16,370 nt of DNA from an uncultured Eubacteriales bacterium (GTDB lineage: Bacteria; Bacillota; Clostridia; Christensenellales; Pumilibacteraceae), in contig USBU01000008.1 of assembly GCA_900553005.1 (NCBI GenBank), positions 1 through 16,370 on the forward strand, given 5' to 3'. Shown here piece by piece: positions 1 through 6,204 of this stretch. Positions within the stretch are counted from its first letter, which is position 1, and each line of letters begins with the position of its first letter. The notes below the pieces were generated by a model, which saw nothing but the letters and a program-made list of their open reading frames with translations, was not told where the DNA came from and ran no database searches. The position numbers were made by a program, and so were the translations under genes.

Positions 1-46
1 AGATGTAGCTCCGTCTCGTGGGCTCGGAGATGTGTATAAGAGACAG
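1..46. other. Nextera sequencing adapter (not genomic)
   Basis: This is library adapter, not organism DNA. Bases 28-46 are the 19-base Tn5 mosaic end used in Nextera kits (AGATGTGTATAAGAGACAG). Bases 13-27 are the read-2 adapter tail GTCTCGTGGGCTCGG. Bases 5-12 (GTAGCTCC) sit where the i7 index sits, and bases 1-4 (AGAT) match the end of the P7 primer. Genomic sequence begins at base 47. Nothing should be annotated or translated across this boundary. Confidence 0.98.
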
Positions 47-47
47 A

Positions 48-119
48 TTTTATACTGATTATCTGAAAAGCCGTCGCGCGTTGCTTAAAATACCGTATGA
101 TTTTGCGGTTGAAAGCTAA
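48..119 (+). CDS. C-terminal fragment of an unidentified protein (5' end missing)
   Basis: An open frame enters from the adapter junction and ends at TAA 117-119. It encodes 23 residues, beginning FYTDYLKSRR and ending YDFAVES. Codon choice (CGT, CGC, GCG, CTG, GAA) resembles the confirmed genes in the window, and no stop occurs before 117. The fragment is too short to assign a family. In Bacillota, genes upstream of ftsH are often tilS or hpt, but these residues do not let me choose either. It could also be chance readthrough, since 23 open codons is weak evidence by itself. Confidence 0.4.
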   Translation, partial: FYTDYLKSRRALLKIPYDFAVES

Positions 120-187
120 TCCTAAAAAACGGAAGCAAAAACCCCAAAATATGAGCGGATAACACAAAAAATTCACCCGGATTTAAC

Positions 188-204
188 AATACCGACGGTA
201 TTTT
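188..204 (+). terminator. Weak terminator-like hairpin after the truncated upstream gene
   Basis: AATACC (188-193) pairs with GGTATT (197-202) across a three-base loop, followed by only a short T run (to 204). It lies after the stop at 119 and just before the promoter at 207. The stem is short and the T tract poor, so this is only a candidate. Confidence 0.3.
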
Positions 205-206
205 AC

Positions 207-236
207 TTGATAATCTCGCCTAAATTATGTTATAAT
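207..236 (+). promoter_or_regulatory. Sigma-A promoter for ftsH with extended -10
   Basis: The -35 is TTGATA (207-212) and the -10 is TATAAT (231-236), with an 18-base spacer. TG at 228-229 makes an extended -10 (TGTTATAAT). The start would be near 243, giving a leader of about 335 nt before the TTG start of ftsH at 580. No better promoter was seen between 243 and 579. Confidence 0.65.
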
Positions 237-242
237 GTCAAA

Positions 243-579
243 CGAGCAGATTTGCGCAAAGAAAAACCCGCTCTCTGCGCGGCAGCCGCCTGCGTTACAA
301 ACAGCGCCAGTAACGGAAATCTTTAATCCATAATTCTGCTGCCGAAAATATTTTTTTATCTGCCGCAATAATATCGCAAGATCAAAGGTATTTATAAAGC
401 GGCGCGAATCCGACGCATCTGCAATCCGGCTTTTTAATCCGCTTAAAATTTGCATTGCCGAGCGATTTAAACTGCAAATAAGTTTCCGGACTTAAATCCG
501 CGCCGGATATCCAAATGAGTATTCAAGCCTGTATCCAAGGCCCCTTTGCGCCGGGAAAAGCGCAAAATCGGAGGTAAAT
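243..579 (+). promoter_or_regulatory. Long structured 5' leader of ftsH, no recognised riboswitch
   Basis: No convincing gene was seen on either strand in this stretch. Several inverted repeats are visible. CGGCAGC (280-286) pairs with GCTGCCG (338-344) and encloses CGTTAC (293-298) paired with GTAACG (310-315). The outer stem is followed by a T run at 351-357. Further down, ATTTGCA (448-454) pairs with TGCAAAT (473-479). The first arrangement resembles a transcription attenuator, although five bases separate the stem from the T run. I did not recognise a T-box or any named riboswitch consensus. A 20-codon open frame starting at ATG 515 ends at 577, over the ftsH ribosome binding site. Confidence 0.4.
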
Positions 580-2541
580 TTGAAATCCAGTACAAAAGGT
601 TTAATAACCGTTATAGTCGTTTTATCTCTTTTTACGATAATCGGCCTGATATTTTTCTTCAGAAACGGCACCGAAGAAATCTCTTCAACGGAGCTTAAAA
701 GTTTTATAGACGAAGGCCGCGTTTCCGAGCTAAGCGTTTCAAACGATATTGTATCCGTAAAGCTCAACGACGCCAAAAGCTTTAAATATAAAGCAAATAT
801 CCAGCAAAATATAAATAAATGGACAGTCACACTGGAAAACGGCACCACGGAGGAGCTGACCTTTTCGGCTTACGTGACCTACTATAACGATCACAACGGA
901 GAAGCCGCCGACATAAAGCTAAGCTTCAACGACCGCAATGCCGGAAGCATCTGGAGCTATATTTTCCCCATTCTGGGCTTGGTTGTAATCGTAATATTCG
1001 CCGTATTCCTTTTCCGCTCTATGGGCGGCGCAAACAGACAGGCAATGAATTTCAGCAAGTCGCGCGCAAACGTTCAGGGCAATATCAAGGTACGGTTCAC
1101 GGACGTTGCCGGCGCGGAAGAGGAAAAAGAGGAACTGAAAGAAATTGTGGAATTTCTTAAATCTCCTCAAAAGTTTACGGCCGTAGGGGCGCGCATCCCA
1201 AGAGGCGTACTGCTGGTCGGCCCGCCAGGAACAGGTAAAACTCTTTTTGCCAAAGCCGTGGCCGGAGAGGCAAACGTACCGTTTTTCTCAATATCCGGCT
1301 CTGATTTCGTTGAAATGTACGTAGGCGTAGGCGCCAGCCGCGTCCGCGACCTTTTCGACAATGCCAAAAAGAATATGCCGTGCATTATCTTTATTGACGA
1401 AATCGACGCGGTAGGCCGTCAGCGCGGCGCAGGTCTCGGCGGCGGTCACGACGAAAGAGAGCAAACGCTTAATCAGCTGCTTGTGCAAATGGACGGTTTT
1501 GCCACCAACGACGGCATTATAGTCATGGCGGCAACCAACCGCGCGGATATTCTGGACCCGGCTCTGCTGCGTCCCGGACGTTTCGACAGACAGATCTACG
1601 TAAATATTCCCGACGTCAGGGGCAGAGAGGCAATATTCAAGGTGCACGCGCGCAATAAGCCCATGGCGCCCGAAGTCGATTTTCAGACGCTGGCGCGCAT
1701 TACCAGCGGCTTCTCCGGCGCGGATATAGCAAACCTTCTAAACGAGGCGGCAATTCTCTGCGCACGCGACAACCGCACGAAAATCACCATGGAAGACCTG
1801 TACGAGGGCATCAACAAAGTGGTAATGGGTCCGCAAAAGAAATCCCGACTGGTCACGGAGGTTGACAAGCGCATAACCGCTTATCACGAGGCCGGCCACG
1901 CCATCGTAGCAAAGTGCATACCTTACTGCGATCCCGTTCATGAAATCAGCATTATTCCCCGCGGTCAGGCCGCCGGTTATACGATGACTCGCCCGGACAA
2001 CGACGACGACCATATAACCATAAACAAACTTAAGGGCAATCTTGCCATGACCATGGGCGGCAGAGCGGCAGAAGAAATCGTTATCGAAGATATTTCCGCA
2101 GGAGCCGTCGGCGATATCAAGCAGGCTACGAATATCGCGCGCAAAATGGTCATGGAATGGGGTATGTCTAAAGAGCTAGGTCCGGTTTATTACGGCTCCA
2201 ATCAGGAAGTTTTCCTGGGACGCGACTATCAATCCACGCATACCTATTCGGAAGAGATTGCCGCAAAAATCGATAAAGAAGTCTCCGACCTGTTGGAGGA
2301 GGCTCATTCCAAGGCGCTTCAGCTTTTAGGCGACCACCGCTCGGTAATGGACGTAATGGTTCGCGTTCTGCTCGAATGCGAAACGATCTACTCCGAGGAA
2401 GTGGAGATGATAATGAAGGGCGCGTCCGCCGACGAGGTAAAACGCGAGCTTCAGGAACGGCTTAGCGCAAAATACGACAAAAAGAAAGGATCGGGTCAGC
2501 CCGCGGCTCAGACTCCGCCCGAGGAAAAAATCTACAGCTGA
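580..2541 (+). CDS. ftsH: ATP-dependent zinc metalloprotease FtsH
   Basis: FtsH is a membrane-anchored AAA+ protease that unfolds and degrades misassembled membrane proteins and some short-lived soluble ones. The 653-residue product has the full family layout. TM1 is at about 7-27, an extracytoplasmic domain at about 30-120 and TM2 at about 122-145. The AAA domain has Walker A GPPGTGKT (214-221), pore loop FVEMYVGVG (243-251), Walker B IIFIDEID (269-276) and a second region of homology (about 313-337). The protease domain has HEAGH (436-440), with D512 in DISAGAVGD as the likely third zinc ligand. The start is TTG 580, with GGAGGT at 570-575; no ATG fits better. The length is normal and no catalytic residue is missing. 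The C-terminal tail (about 635-653) is a polar, proline-rich extension. An unknown membrane protein follows 91 bases downstream, probably in the same transcript. Confidence 0.97.
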   Translation: MKSSTKGLITVIVVLSLFTIIGLIFFFRNGTEEISSTELKSFIDEGRVSELSVSNDIVSVKLNDAKSFKYKANIQQNINKWTVTLENGTTEELTFSAYVTYYNDHNGEAADIKLSFNDRNAGSIWSYIFPILGLVVIVIFAVFLFRSMGGANRQAMNFSKSRANVQGNIKVRFTDVAGAEEEKEELKEIVEFLKSPQKFTAVGARIPRGVLLVGPPGTGKTLFAKAVAGEANVPFFSISGSDFVEMYVGVGASRVRDLFDNAKKNMPCIIFIDEIDAVGRQRGAGLGGGHDEREQTLNQLLVQMDGFATNDGIIVMAATNRADILDPALLRPGRFDRQIYVNIPDVRGREAIFKVHARNKPMAPEVDFQTLARITSGFSGADIANLLNEAAILCARDNRTKITMEDLYEGINKVVMGPQKKSRLVTEVDKRITAYHEAGHAIVAKCIPYCDPVHEISIIPRGQAAGYTMTRPDNDDDHITINKLKGNLAMTMGGRAAEEIVIEDISAGAVGDIKQATNIARKMVMEWGMSKELGPVYYGSNQEVFLGRDYQSTHTYSEEIAAKIDKEVSDLLEEAHSKALQLLGDHRSVMDVMVRVLLECETIYSEEVEMIMKGASADEVKRELQERLSAKYDKKKGSGQPAAQTPPEEKIYS

Positions 2542-2632
2542 AAAATTTATTCCGGCTTCAAAAAAAAGCAATTTCGGCCAACAACCAAAAATATCATATC
2601 GATAAATTTTTTGTAAAGAACAGGAGACGATA

Positions 2633-3277
2633 ATGAAAAAGGCAGTATCCAAAACGTTTATAATCGTGGGCAGCATAGTTGCCGCCCTCGCAATCGCCGT
2701 GCTAGTACTGTGTCTTATAAGGGTTAAGCCCATGGCAGTTCTGGACGGCTACGACCGTGTGGAGGTTTACAATTTTTCCTCTACCGACCGGATAGAAATA
2801 GACGCTTCCAAGCCTGACTTTAAGGAAAAGCTGGACAAGGGCGTGGACAAAACCTCTTATTCGGTAATGCAGGGCATTCTCGAGGGTAAATTTTCTTCCA
2901 AACTGAAATTTAAAACCGAAATCAAGGAAAACGAAAAGGACGAAAGCCGCGTGGAAATCGCCGCCGAGGATATCGCCTCCGTAGCTTCGACCGATACGCT
3001 TTACAAGCTTGTTTTCGTCTATTCCCAGCCGAAAACAGTCAAGGTAGAAGGAGAGGACCTAACCTTTGACCGCGCGATAGTTCTTGTAGGCGACTCGCAA
3101 AACGAAATAAAAACGTTGGAATTCGTTTTCTATCTGGATGCGCGCGTCGGCAACGAGGCCGAGGACGAATCCTTATCCTCCGAATACTACTCGGTAAGTC
3201 CCGTAATCGCAAAAGCGCGCACAACGTCGCTTTATAACGCGATAGGCGAAATCGTTTCCGGCGTCAGAGCTGCCTGA
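2633..3277 (+). CDS. Hypothetical single-pass membrane protein downstream of ftsH
   Basis: I do not recognise this family. The 214-residue product begins with a short basic stretch (MKKAVSK) and one strong hydrophobic helix at about 8-29, with no lipobox cysteine or obvious signal-peptidase site. It is therefore probably an N-in membrane anchor with residues 31-214 outside the membrane. That region is charged, with many Asp, Glu and Lys, and has alternating strand-like segments. It has no cysteine beyond the anchor and no recognisable catalytic motif. ATG 2633 is preceded by CAGGAGA (2621-2627). It follows ftsH by 91 bases without an intervening terminator and is closed by a strong one at 3297, so co-transcription with ftsH is likely. 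A role as FtsH partner or substrate is only a suggestion from position. Confidence 0.8.
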   Translation: MKKAVSKTFIIVGSIVAALAIAVLVLCLIRVKPMAVLDGYDRVEVYNFSSTDRIEIDASKPDFKEKLDKGVDKTSYSVMQGILEGKFSSKLKFKTEIKENEKDESRVEIAAEDIASVASTDTLYKLVFVYSQPKTVKVEGEDLTFDRAIVLVGDSQNEIKTLEFVFYLDARVGNEAEDESLSSEYYSVSPVIAKARTTSLYNAIGEIVSGVRAA

Positions 3278-3292
3278 AACTTCATATTGACT

Positions 3293-3601
3293 TTAACGCA
3301 GTAAGGCTTTTTCGGCCTTACTGCGGTTTTTTTGTTTGCAGCGAATTTCCCTGCGGCTTATAAGGCCGCGCTTTTTAAACAGTTTTTTCTGACTTTCCGA
3401 CGACAGCATCTCGTGTCCCAAATGTACCTTGCGGTTCTTCGGAATATTTGCCGCAAAACCGTCAAGCTTTTCTTCCGTAAGCAATATGGCGATTTCATCG
3501 TTGCCGTTAAAGCTAATTCCGTTTTCAAGCTCGACCAGTTCGCGTATATGTAAAAGCAATTCGTCCGCGTATTCGTAATACAGCTTGTCCGCGATAGGCA
3601 C
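3293..3601 (-). CDS. Small hypothetical protein, convergent with the ftsH operon
   Basis: The GTG at 3601 opens a 102-residue frame starting MPIADKLYYEYADELL. I do not recognise the family. It is rated a probable gene because its codon use (GAA, GAC, AAC, CGC, GGC) matches the confirmed genes and the protein reads as a normal charged soluble domain. A weak ribosome site (AAGG, eight bases upstream) precedes the GTG. The frame stays open for twelve further codons upstream, to a stop at 3638-3640, and these also look protein-like, but no ATG, GTG or TTG lies there. The last 11 residues or so (from NRSKAEK on) are encoded by the terminator stem of the opposite gene, which is unusual. It may be a truncated or decaying gene. 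No cysteine pair, signal peptide or membrane segment was seen. Confidence 0.5.
   Translation of the reverse strand: MPIADKLYYEYADELLLHIRELVELENGISFNGNDEIAILLTEEKLDGFAANIPKNRKVHLGHEMLSSESQKKLFKKRGLISRREIRCKQKNRSKAEKALLR
3297..3333 (+). terminator. Intrinsic terminator of the ftsH operon
   Basis: An 11-bp perfect stem, CGCAGTAAGGC (3297-3307) with GCCTTACTGCG (3315-3325), is followed by seven T (3327-3333). There is no T run on the minus-strand side, so it should work mainly for plus-strand transcription. It overlaps the 3' end of the convergent open frame ending at 3293. Confidence 0.88.
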
Positions 3602-3845
3602 AAATTCAACCTTATATCTAAATTCAGTTAATTTCAGTTAAGGGAATAATTTATCATGCCTTACTGTCAATATGAACCTGATTATAAAAATTTCGGCTCT
3701 ATATCTAAAAAGCTTACGGCTTTACAGCCGCAAAGCCGATTTGCCGTCCGACGCCGAAGCAATGGTAATTTGTGGAAAATCTGCAAAAATCCTTAAAAAC
3801 AGTTATATTACGCAGGAAAAAACCGACTATAATAATATTTATGCC
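3602..3845. other. Intergenic stretch between the hypothetical gene and the HU promoter
   Basis: No gene is supported here. The visible elements are a near-tandem repeat of ATTCAGTTA / ATTTCAGTTA (3622-3640), a TTGACA on the minus strand (3670-3665) without a convincing -10, and an inverted repeat CGGCTTT (3717-3723) / AAAGCCG (3732-3738). A plus-strand open frame from 3672 to 3926 runs through the HU promoter and start and is rejected. Confidence 0.4.
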
Positions 3846-3875
3846 TTGACTTACCGTAAAAGTTTATGCTATAAT
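3846..3875 (+). promoter_or_regulatory. Strong sigma-A promoter of the HU gene
   Basis: TTGACT (3846-3851) and a perfect TATAAT (3870-3875) are separated by 18 bases, with TG at 3867-3868 forming an extended -10. The start should fall near 3882, only about 22 bases before the HU start codon. A near-consensus promoter suits an abundant nucleoid protein. Confidence 0.85.
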
Positions 3876-3903
3876 AAATTATCTTACAATCAAGGAGGTA
3901 TTT

Positions 3904-4176
3904 ATGAACAAAGGGGAATTTATTAAGGCAATAGCGGCTAAAGCGGAAATCACCGATAAGGACGCGGCAAAGGCTTTCGAGGCGGTTACCGCGGTAATCA
4001 CCGAAACGCTTAAGAGCGGAGACAAAATTCAGCTTGCGGGCTTCGGCACTTTCGAGATCAAGGAAAAACCCGAGAGAGAGGGCATCAATCCTGCCACCAA
4101 CGAGAAAATCACCATCAAGGCAAGCAAAGCTCCCTCGCTTAAATTCGGAAAAGCTTATAAAGATCTTTTCAATTAA
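3904..4176 (+). CDS. hup: HU family DNA-binding protein
   Basis: HU is a small nucleoid protein that binds and bends DNA without strict sequence preference, as a dimer. The 90-residue length is the family norm. The N-terminal helices (1-40), the GFGTFE signature (46-51) and the arm with the intercalating proline in NPATNE (P63) are all present. The end, KFGKAYKDLFN, matches the usual C-terminal helix. One oddity is Ile61 before NP, where many HU proteins have Arg (GRNP). This may slightly alter contacts of the arm tip. ATG 3904 follows AGGAGGT (3893-3899) at a good distance. The gene has its own promoter and terminator and is monocistronic. The hup symbol is the general one; the subtype is not decided. 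Confidence 0.96.
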   Translation: MNKGEFIKAIAAKAEITDKDAAKAFEAVTAVITETLKSGDKIQLAGFGTFEIKEKPEREGINPATNEKITIKASKAPSLKFGKAYKDLFN

Positions 4177-4184
4177 CGACAAAC

Positions 4185-4219
4185 AAAGGCGTATCGATAC
4201 AAATCGGTACGCCTTTTTC
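4185..4219 (+). terminator. Intrinsic terminator of the HU gene
   Basis: AAAGGCGTATCGAT (4185-4198) pairs with ATCGGTACGCCTTT (4203-4216) across a four-base ACAA loop, with one T-G wobble, and leads into a T run. It begins eight bases after the HU stop codon. Confidence 0.87.
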
Positions 4220-4363
4220 TATATATTACCACAACGCCTTTCTTGCTTGTCCGCATATAATTAAGCGGTCGTTTCCCGCATACGTATGCCGGCCGATTAA
4301 AACAAACGCAAACGCTTTTCCTGCTTTTTCGTTTCTCGGTGCGGACCGCGCAACGCAAATAAA

Positions 4364-4392
4364 TTGACATTCGGTTTGTTTTTTGATATACT
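4364..4392 (+). promoter_or_regulatory. Candidate distal promoter of the DUF1538/PII operon
   Basis: Consensus TTGACA (4364-4369), a 17-base spacer and TATACT (4387-4392). Transcription would start near 4399 and give a leader of about 258 nt before the start codon at 4657. No gene lies between. Confidence 0.6.
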
Positions 4393-4656
4393 TTACGCAT
4401 ATATTGGTAATAAGCGCGTCCGGCTAAAAGCAAAAGGACGTTCTATCGTTTAATAACGGTCCACGGCTTTATATTTGTTTAAGCCTGAAATATTACCGGC
4501 GGAATTGAATAAATCTAAGTTATATTGTTACTGCAGTACGCTTGCACGACAGACTTGACGTTTTTCCCGAAAAACGCTTTAATCAAATAAATCAAACGCG
4601 GAGATTTTAATTATATAAAAAGAAAAACGACTGCCTCGTAAACAGGAGTGACGACA
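4393..4656 (+). promoter_or_regulatory. Leader region of the DUF1538/PII operon
   Basis: No coding sequence is supported. Short inverted repeats are visible, such as GGAC (4437-4440) with GTCC (4459-4462), and GGCTT with AAGCC further down (about 4465-4485). No T-rich terminator follows either, and I did not recognise a known riboswitch core. A second promoter with a palindromic spacer lies at 4555-4583. The ribosome binding site is AGGAG at 4644-4648. Confidence 0.35.
4555..4583 (+). promoter_or_regulatory. Candidate proximal promoter with palindromic operator in its spacer
   Basis: TTGACG (4555-4560) and TTTAAT (4578-4583) have a 17-base spacer. The interval 4559-4576 is a perfect inverted repeat, CGTTTTTC / GAAAAACG around a CC centre. 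It overlaps the end of the -35 and fills the spacer, the usual place for a repressor operator. No regulator gene sits beside the operon, so the binding protein is unknown. It could also form an RNA hairpin in transcripts from the distal promoter. Confidence 0.5.
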
Positions 4657-6192
4657 ATGATGAAACAGCACTTATTTATAAACAGAAAGCTTAAAGAAAA
4701 GCTATCGGAAGCGCTTACCTCCGTATTGCCCATCACGGCCATTGTGCTGATCCTATCCGTCACCTTCGTTCCGCTCGAACCCGGCCCAGTAGTCCTTTTT
4801 CTGTTCGGAGCGCTGCTTCTCATTTTCGGCATGTCGCTCTTTACTCTGGGCGTTGATATGTCCATGATGCCTATGGGCGAGGGCATAGGCGTGTCCATGG
4901 CAAAATCCAAAAACAAGCTGCTTCCCATGGGGCTCAGTTTTCTTCTCGGCGTACTGATAACCATTGCGGAACCGGATCTTACCGTGCTTGCCAATCAGGT
5001 ACCGGCCATTGAAAACATGGTAATAATCGTAGCTGTGGCTGTGGGCGTCGGACTATTTCTGGTTTTCGCTTTGCTGAGAACGGCATTTAAAATTCCGCTC
5101 TCGTATATACTGATTTTCTTTTACGCGGCCGTGTTCATACTGACCATATTCGCGCCTAATAATTTTATTCCCGTTTCCTTCGATTCGGGCGGCGTTACCA
5201 CCGGTCCCATAACCGTGCCTTTTATTATGGCGCTGGGCATAGGTCTTGCCTCGGTAAAAAGCGGAAAAGCCTCCCAGGCGGACAGCTTCGGCATGGTGGC
5301 AATGTGCAGTATCGGACCGATACTTTCCGTGCTTATTCTGGGCATAATTTATAACCCCGGCGAAATAACTCCGACCGAGGTCGTGATTCCTGAAATAGTG
5401 ACCGTCAAAGACGCAGCAATCTACTTCCTGCACGCTTTTCCCGATTATTTTAAGGAGGTTGCTTTTGCGCTTGCCCCCATCGCCGCGCTGTTTCTGATCT
5501 TCGAGCTGGTTACCAAGCGTTTTAAAAAGCACCAGCTTATCCGCATAATAAGCGGCTTTGTTTATACCTATCTCGGCCTCGTCCTGTTTCTTACGGGCGT
5601 CAATATCGGCTTTATGCCCGTCGGCCACCTTTTAGGCACTATGATGGCCGGCAGCGTATATAAATGGCTGCTGATCCCCGTCGGCATGATCGTCGGATAT
5701 TTTATCGTCGCCGCAGAGCCCGCCGTGCATGTTCTGAAAAAACAGGTGGAGGAAATAAGCAACGGAGCGATTTCCCAGCGATCAATGGGCATTGCCCTAT
5801 CTGTAGGCGTATGCGTCTCGGTGGGAATAGCCATGCTGCGTATTCTGACGGGCGTATCTATTCTTTGGTTTCTTCTTCCCGGATATGCGGTGGCTTTGGG
5901 CATGTCGTTTTTTGTTCCGCAGATATTTACGGGCGTAGCCTTCGACGCAGGCGGAGTAGCCAGCGGACCTATGACGGCCACCTTCCTGCTGCCGCTTGCC
6001 ATGGGCGCCTGCTCGGCTCTCGGCGGAGATCTTCTGACCGACGCTTTCGGCATTATAGCCATGGTGGCCATGACGCCCCTCGTCACCATTCAGCTTCTTG
6101 GTTTTACCAGCGCGCTCAAGAAAAAAATCGCGCACCGGAATTTCGAAAACGCTCTCGGCAAAGCCGAAGACACTATAATATATTTTGACTGA
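4657..6192 (+). CDS. DUF1538 family membrane protein with two fused repeats
   Basis: A 511-residue, strongly hydrophobic polytopic membrane protein. It contains two DUF1538 units, shown by three pairs of matching motifs: TLGVDMSMMPMGEGIG (63-78) with LTGVNIGFMPVGHLLG (312-327); ITIAEPDLTVLANQV (101-115) with IVAAEPAVHVLKKQV (350-364); and SFDSGGVTTGPIT (174-186) with AFDAGGVASGPMT (428-440). The conserved acidic residues, prolines and glycine-rich re-entrant-like segments suggest ion transport. From memory, the DUF1538 pair UmpA/UmpB was reported as a two-component Na+/H+ antiporter; transfer of that function here is inference. The start is ATG 4657, eight bases after AGGAG (4644-4648); the in-frame GTG at 4648 overlaps that site and is rejected. 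The PII-like gene begins 12 bases after the stop. Confidence 0.9.
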   Translation: MMKQHLFINRKLKEKLSEALTSVLPITAIVLILSVTFVPLEPGPVVLFLFGALLLIFGMSLFTLGVDMSMMPMGEGIGVSMAKSKNKLLPMGLSFLLGVLITIAEPDLTVLANQVPAIENMVIIVAVAVGVGLFLVFALLRTAFKIPLSYILIFFYAAVFILTIFAPNNFIPVSFDSGGVTTGPITVPFIMALGIGLASVKSGKASQADSFGMVAMCSIGPILSVLILGIIYNPGEITPTEVVIPEIVTVKDAAIYFLHAFPDYFKEVAFALAPIAALFLIFELVTKRFKKHQLIRIISGFVYTYLGLVLFLTGVNIGFMPVGHLLGTMMAGSVYKWLLIPVGMIVGYFIVAAEPAVHVLKKQVEEISNGAISQRSMGIALSVGVCVSVGIAMLRILTGVSILWFLLPGYAVALGMSFFVPQIFTGVAFDAGGVASGPMTATFLLPLAMGACSALGGDLLTDAFGIIAMVAMTPLVTIQLLGFTSALKKKIAHRNFENALGKAEDTIIYFD

Positions 6193-6204
6193 AAGGAGAA
6201 AATC

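Noticed and set aside
3672..3926. Plus-strand open frame of 84 codons before HU
   Set aside because: It runs through the strong HU promoter, ribosome site and start codon in another frame and has no ribosome site of its own.
4173..4433. Minus-strand open frame of 86 codons after HU
   Set aside because: It includes the HU terminator and the distal promoter of the next operon, and its composition is unlike the confirmed genes.
4648..4656. GTG 4648 as start of the DUF1538 protein
   Set aside because: This GTG overlaps the AGGAG ribosome site itself; ATG 4657 has the right spacing.
5053..5628. Minus-strand open frame of 191 codons
   Set aside because: Antisense to the DUF1538 gene; the product is a low-hydrophobicity mirror of membrane codons.
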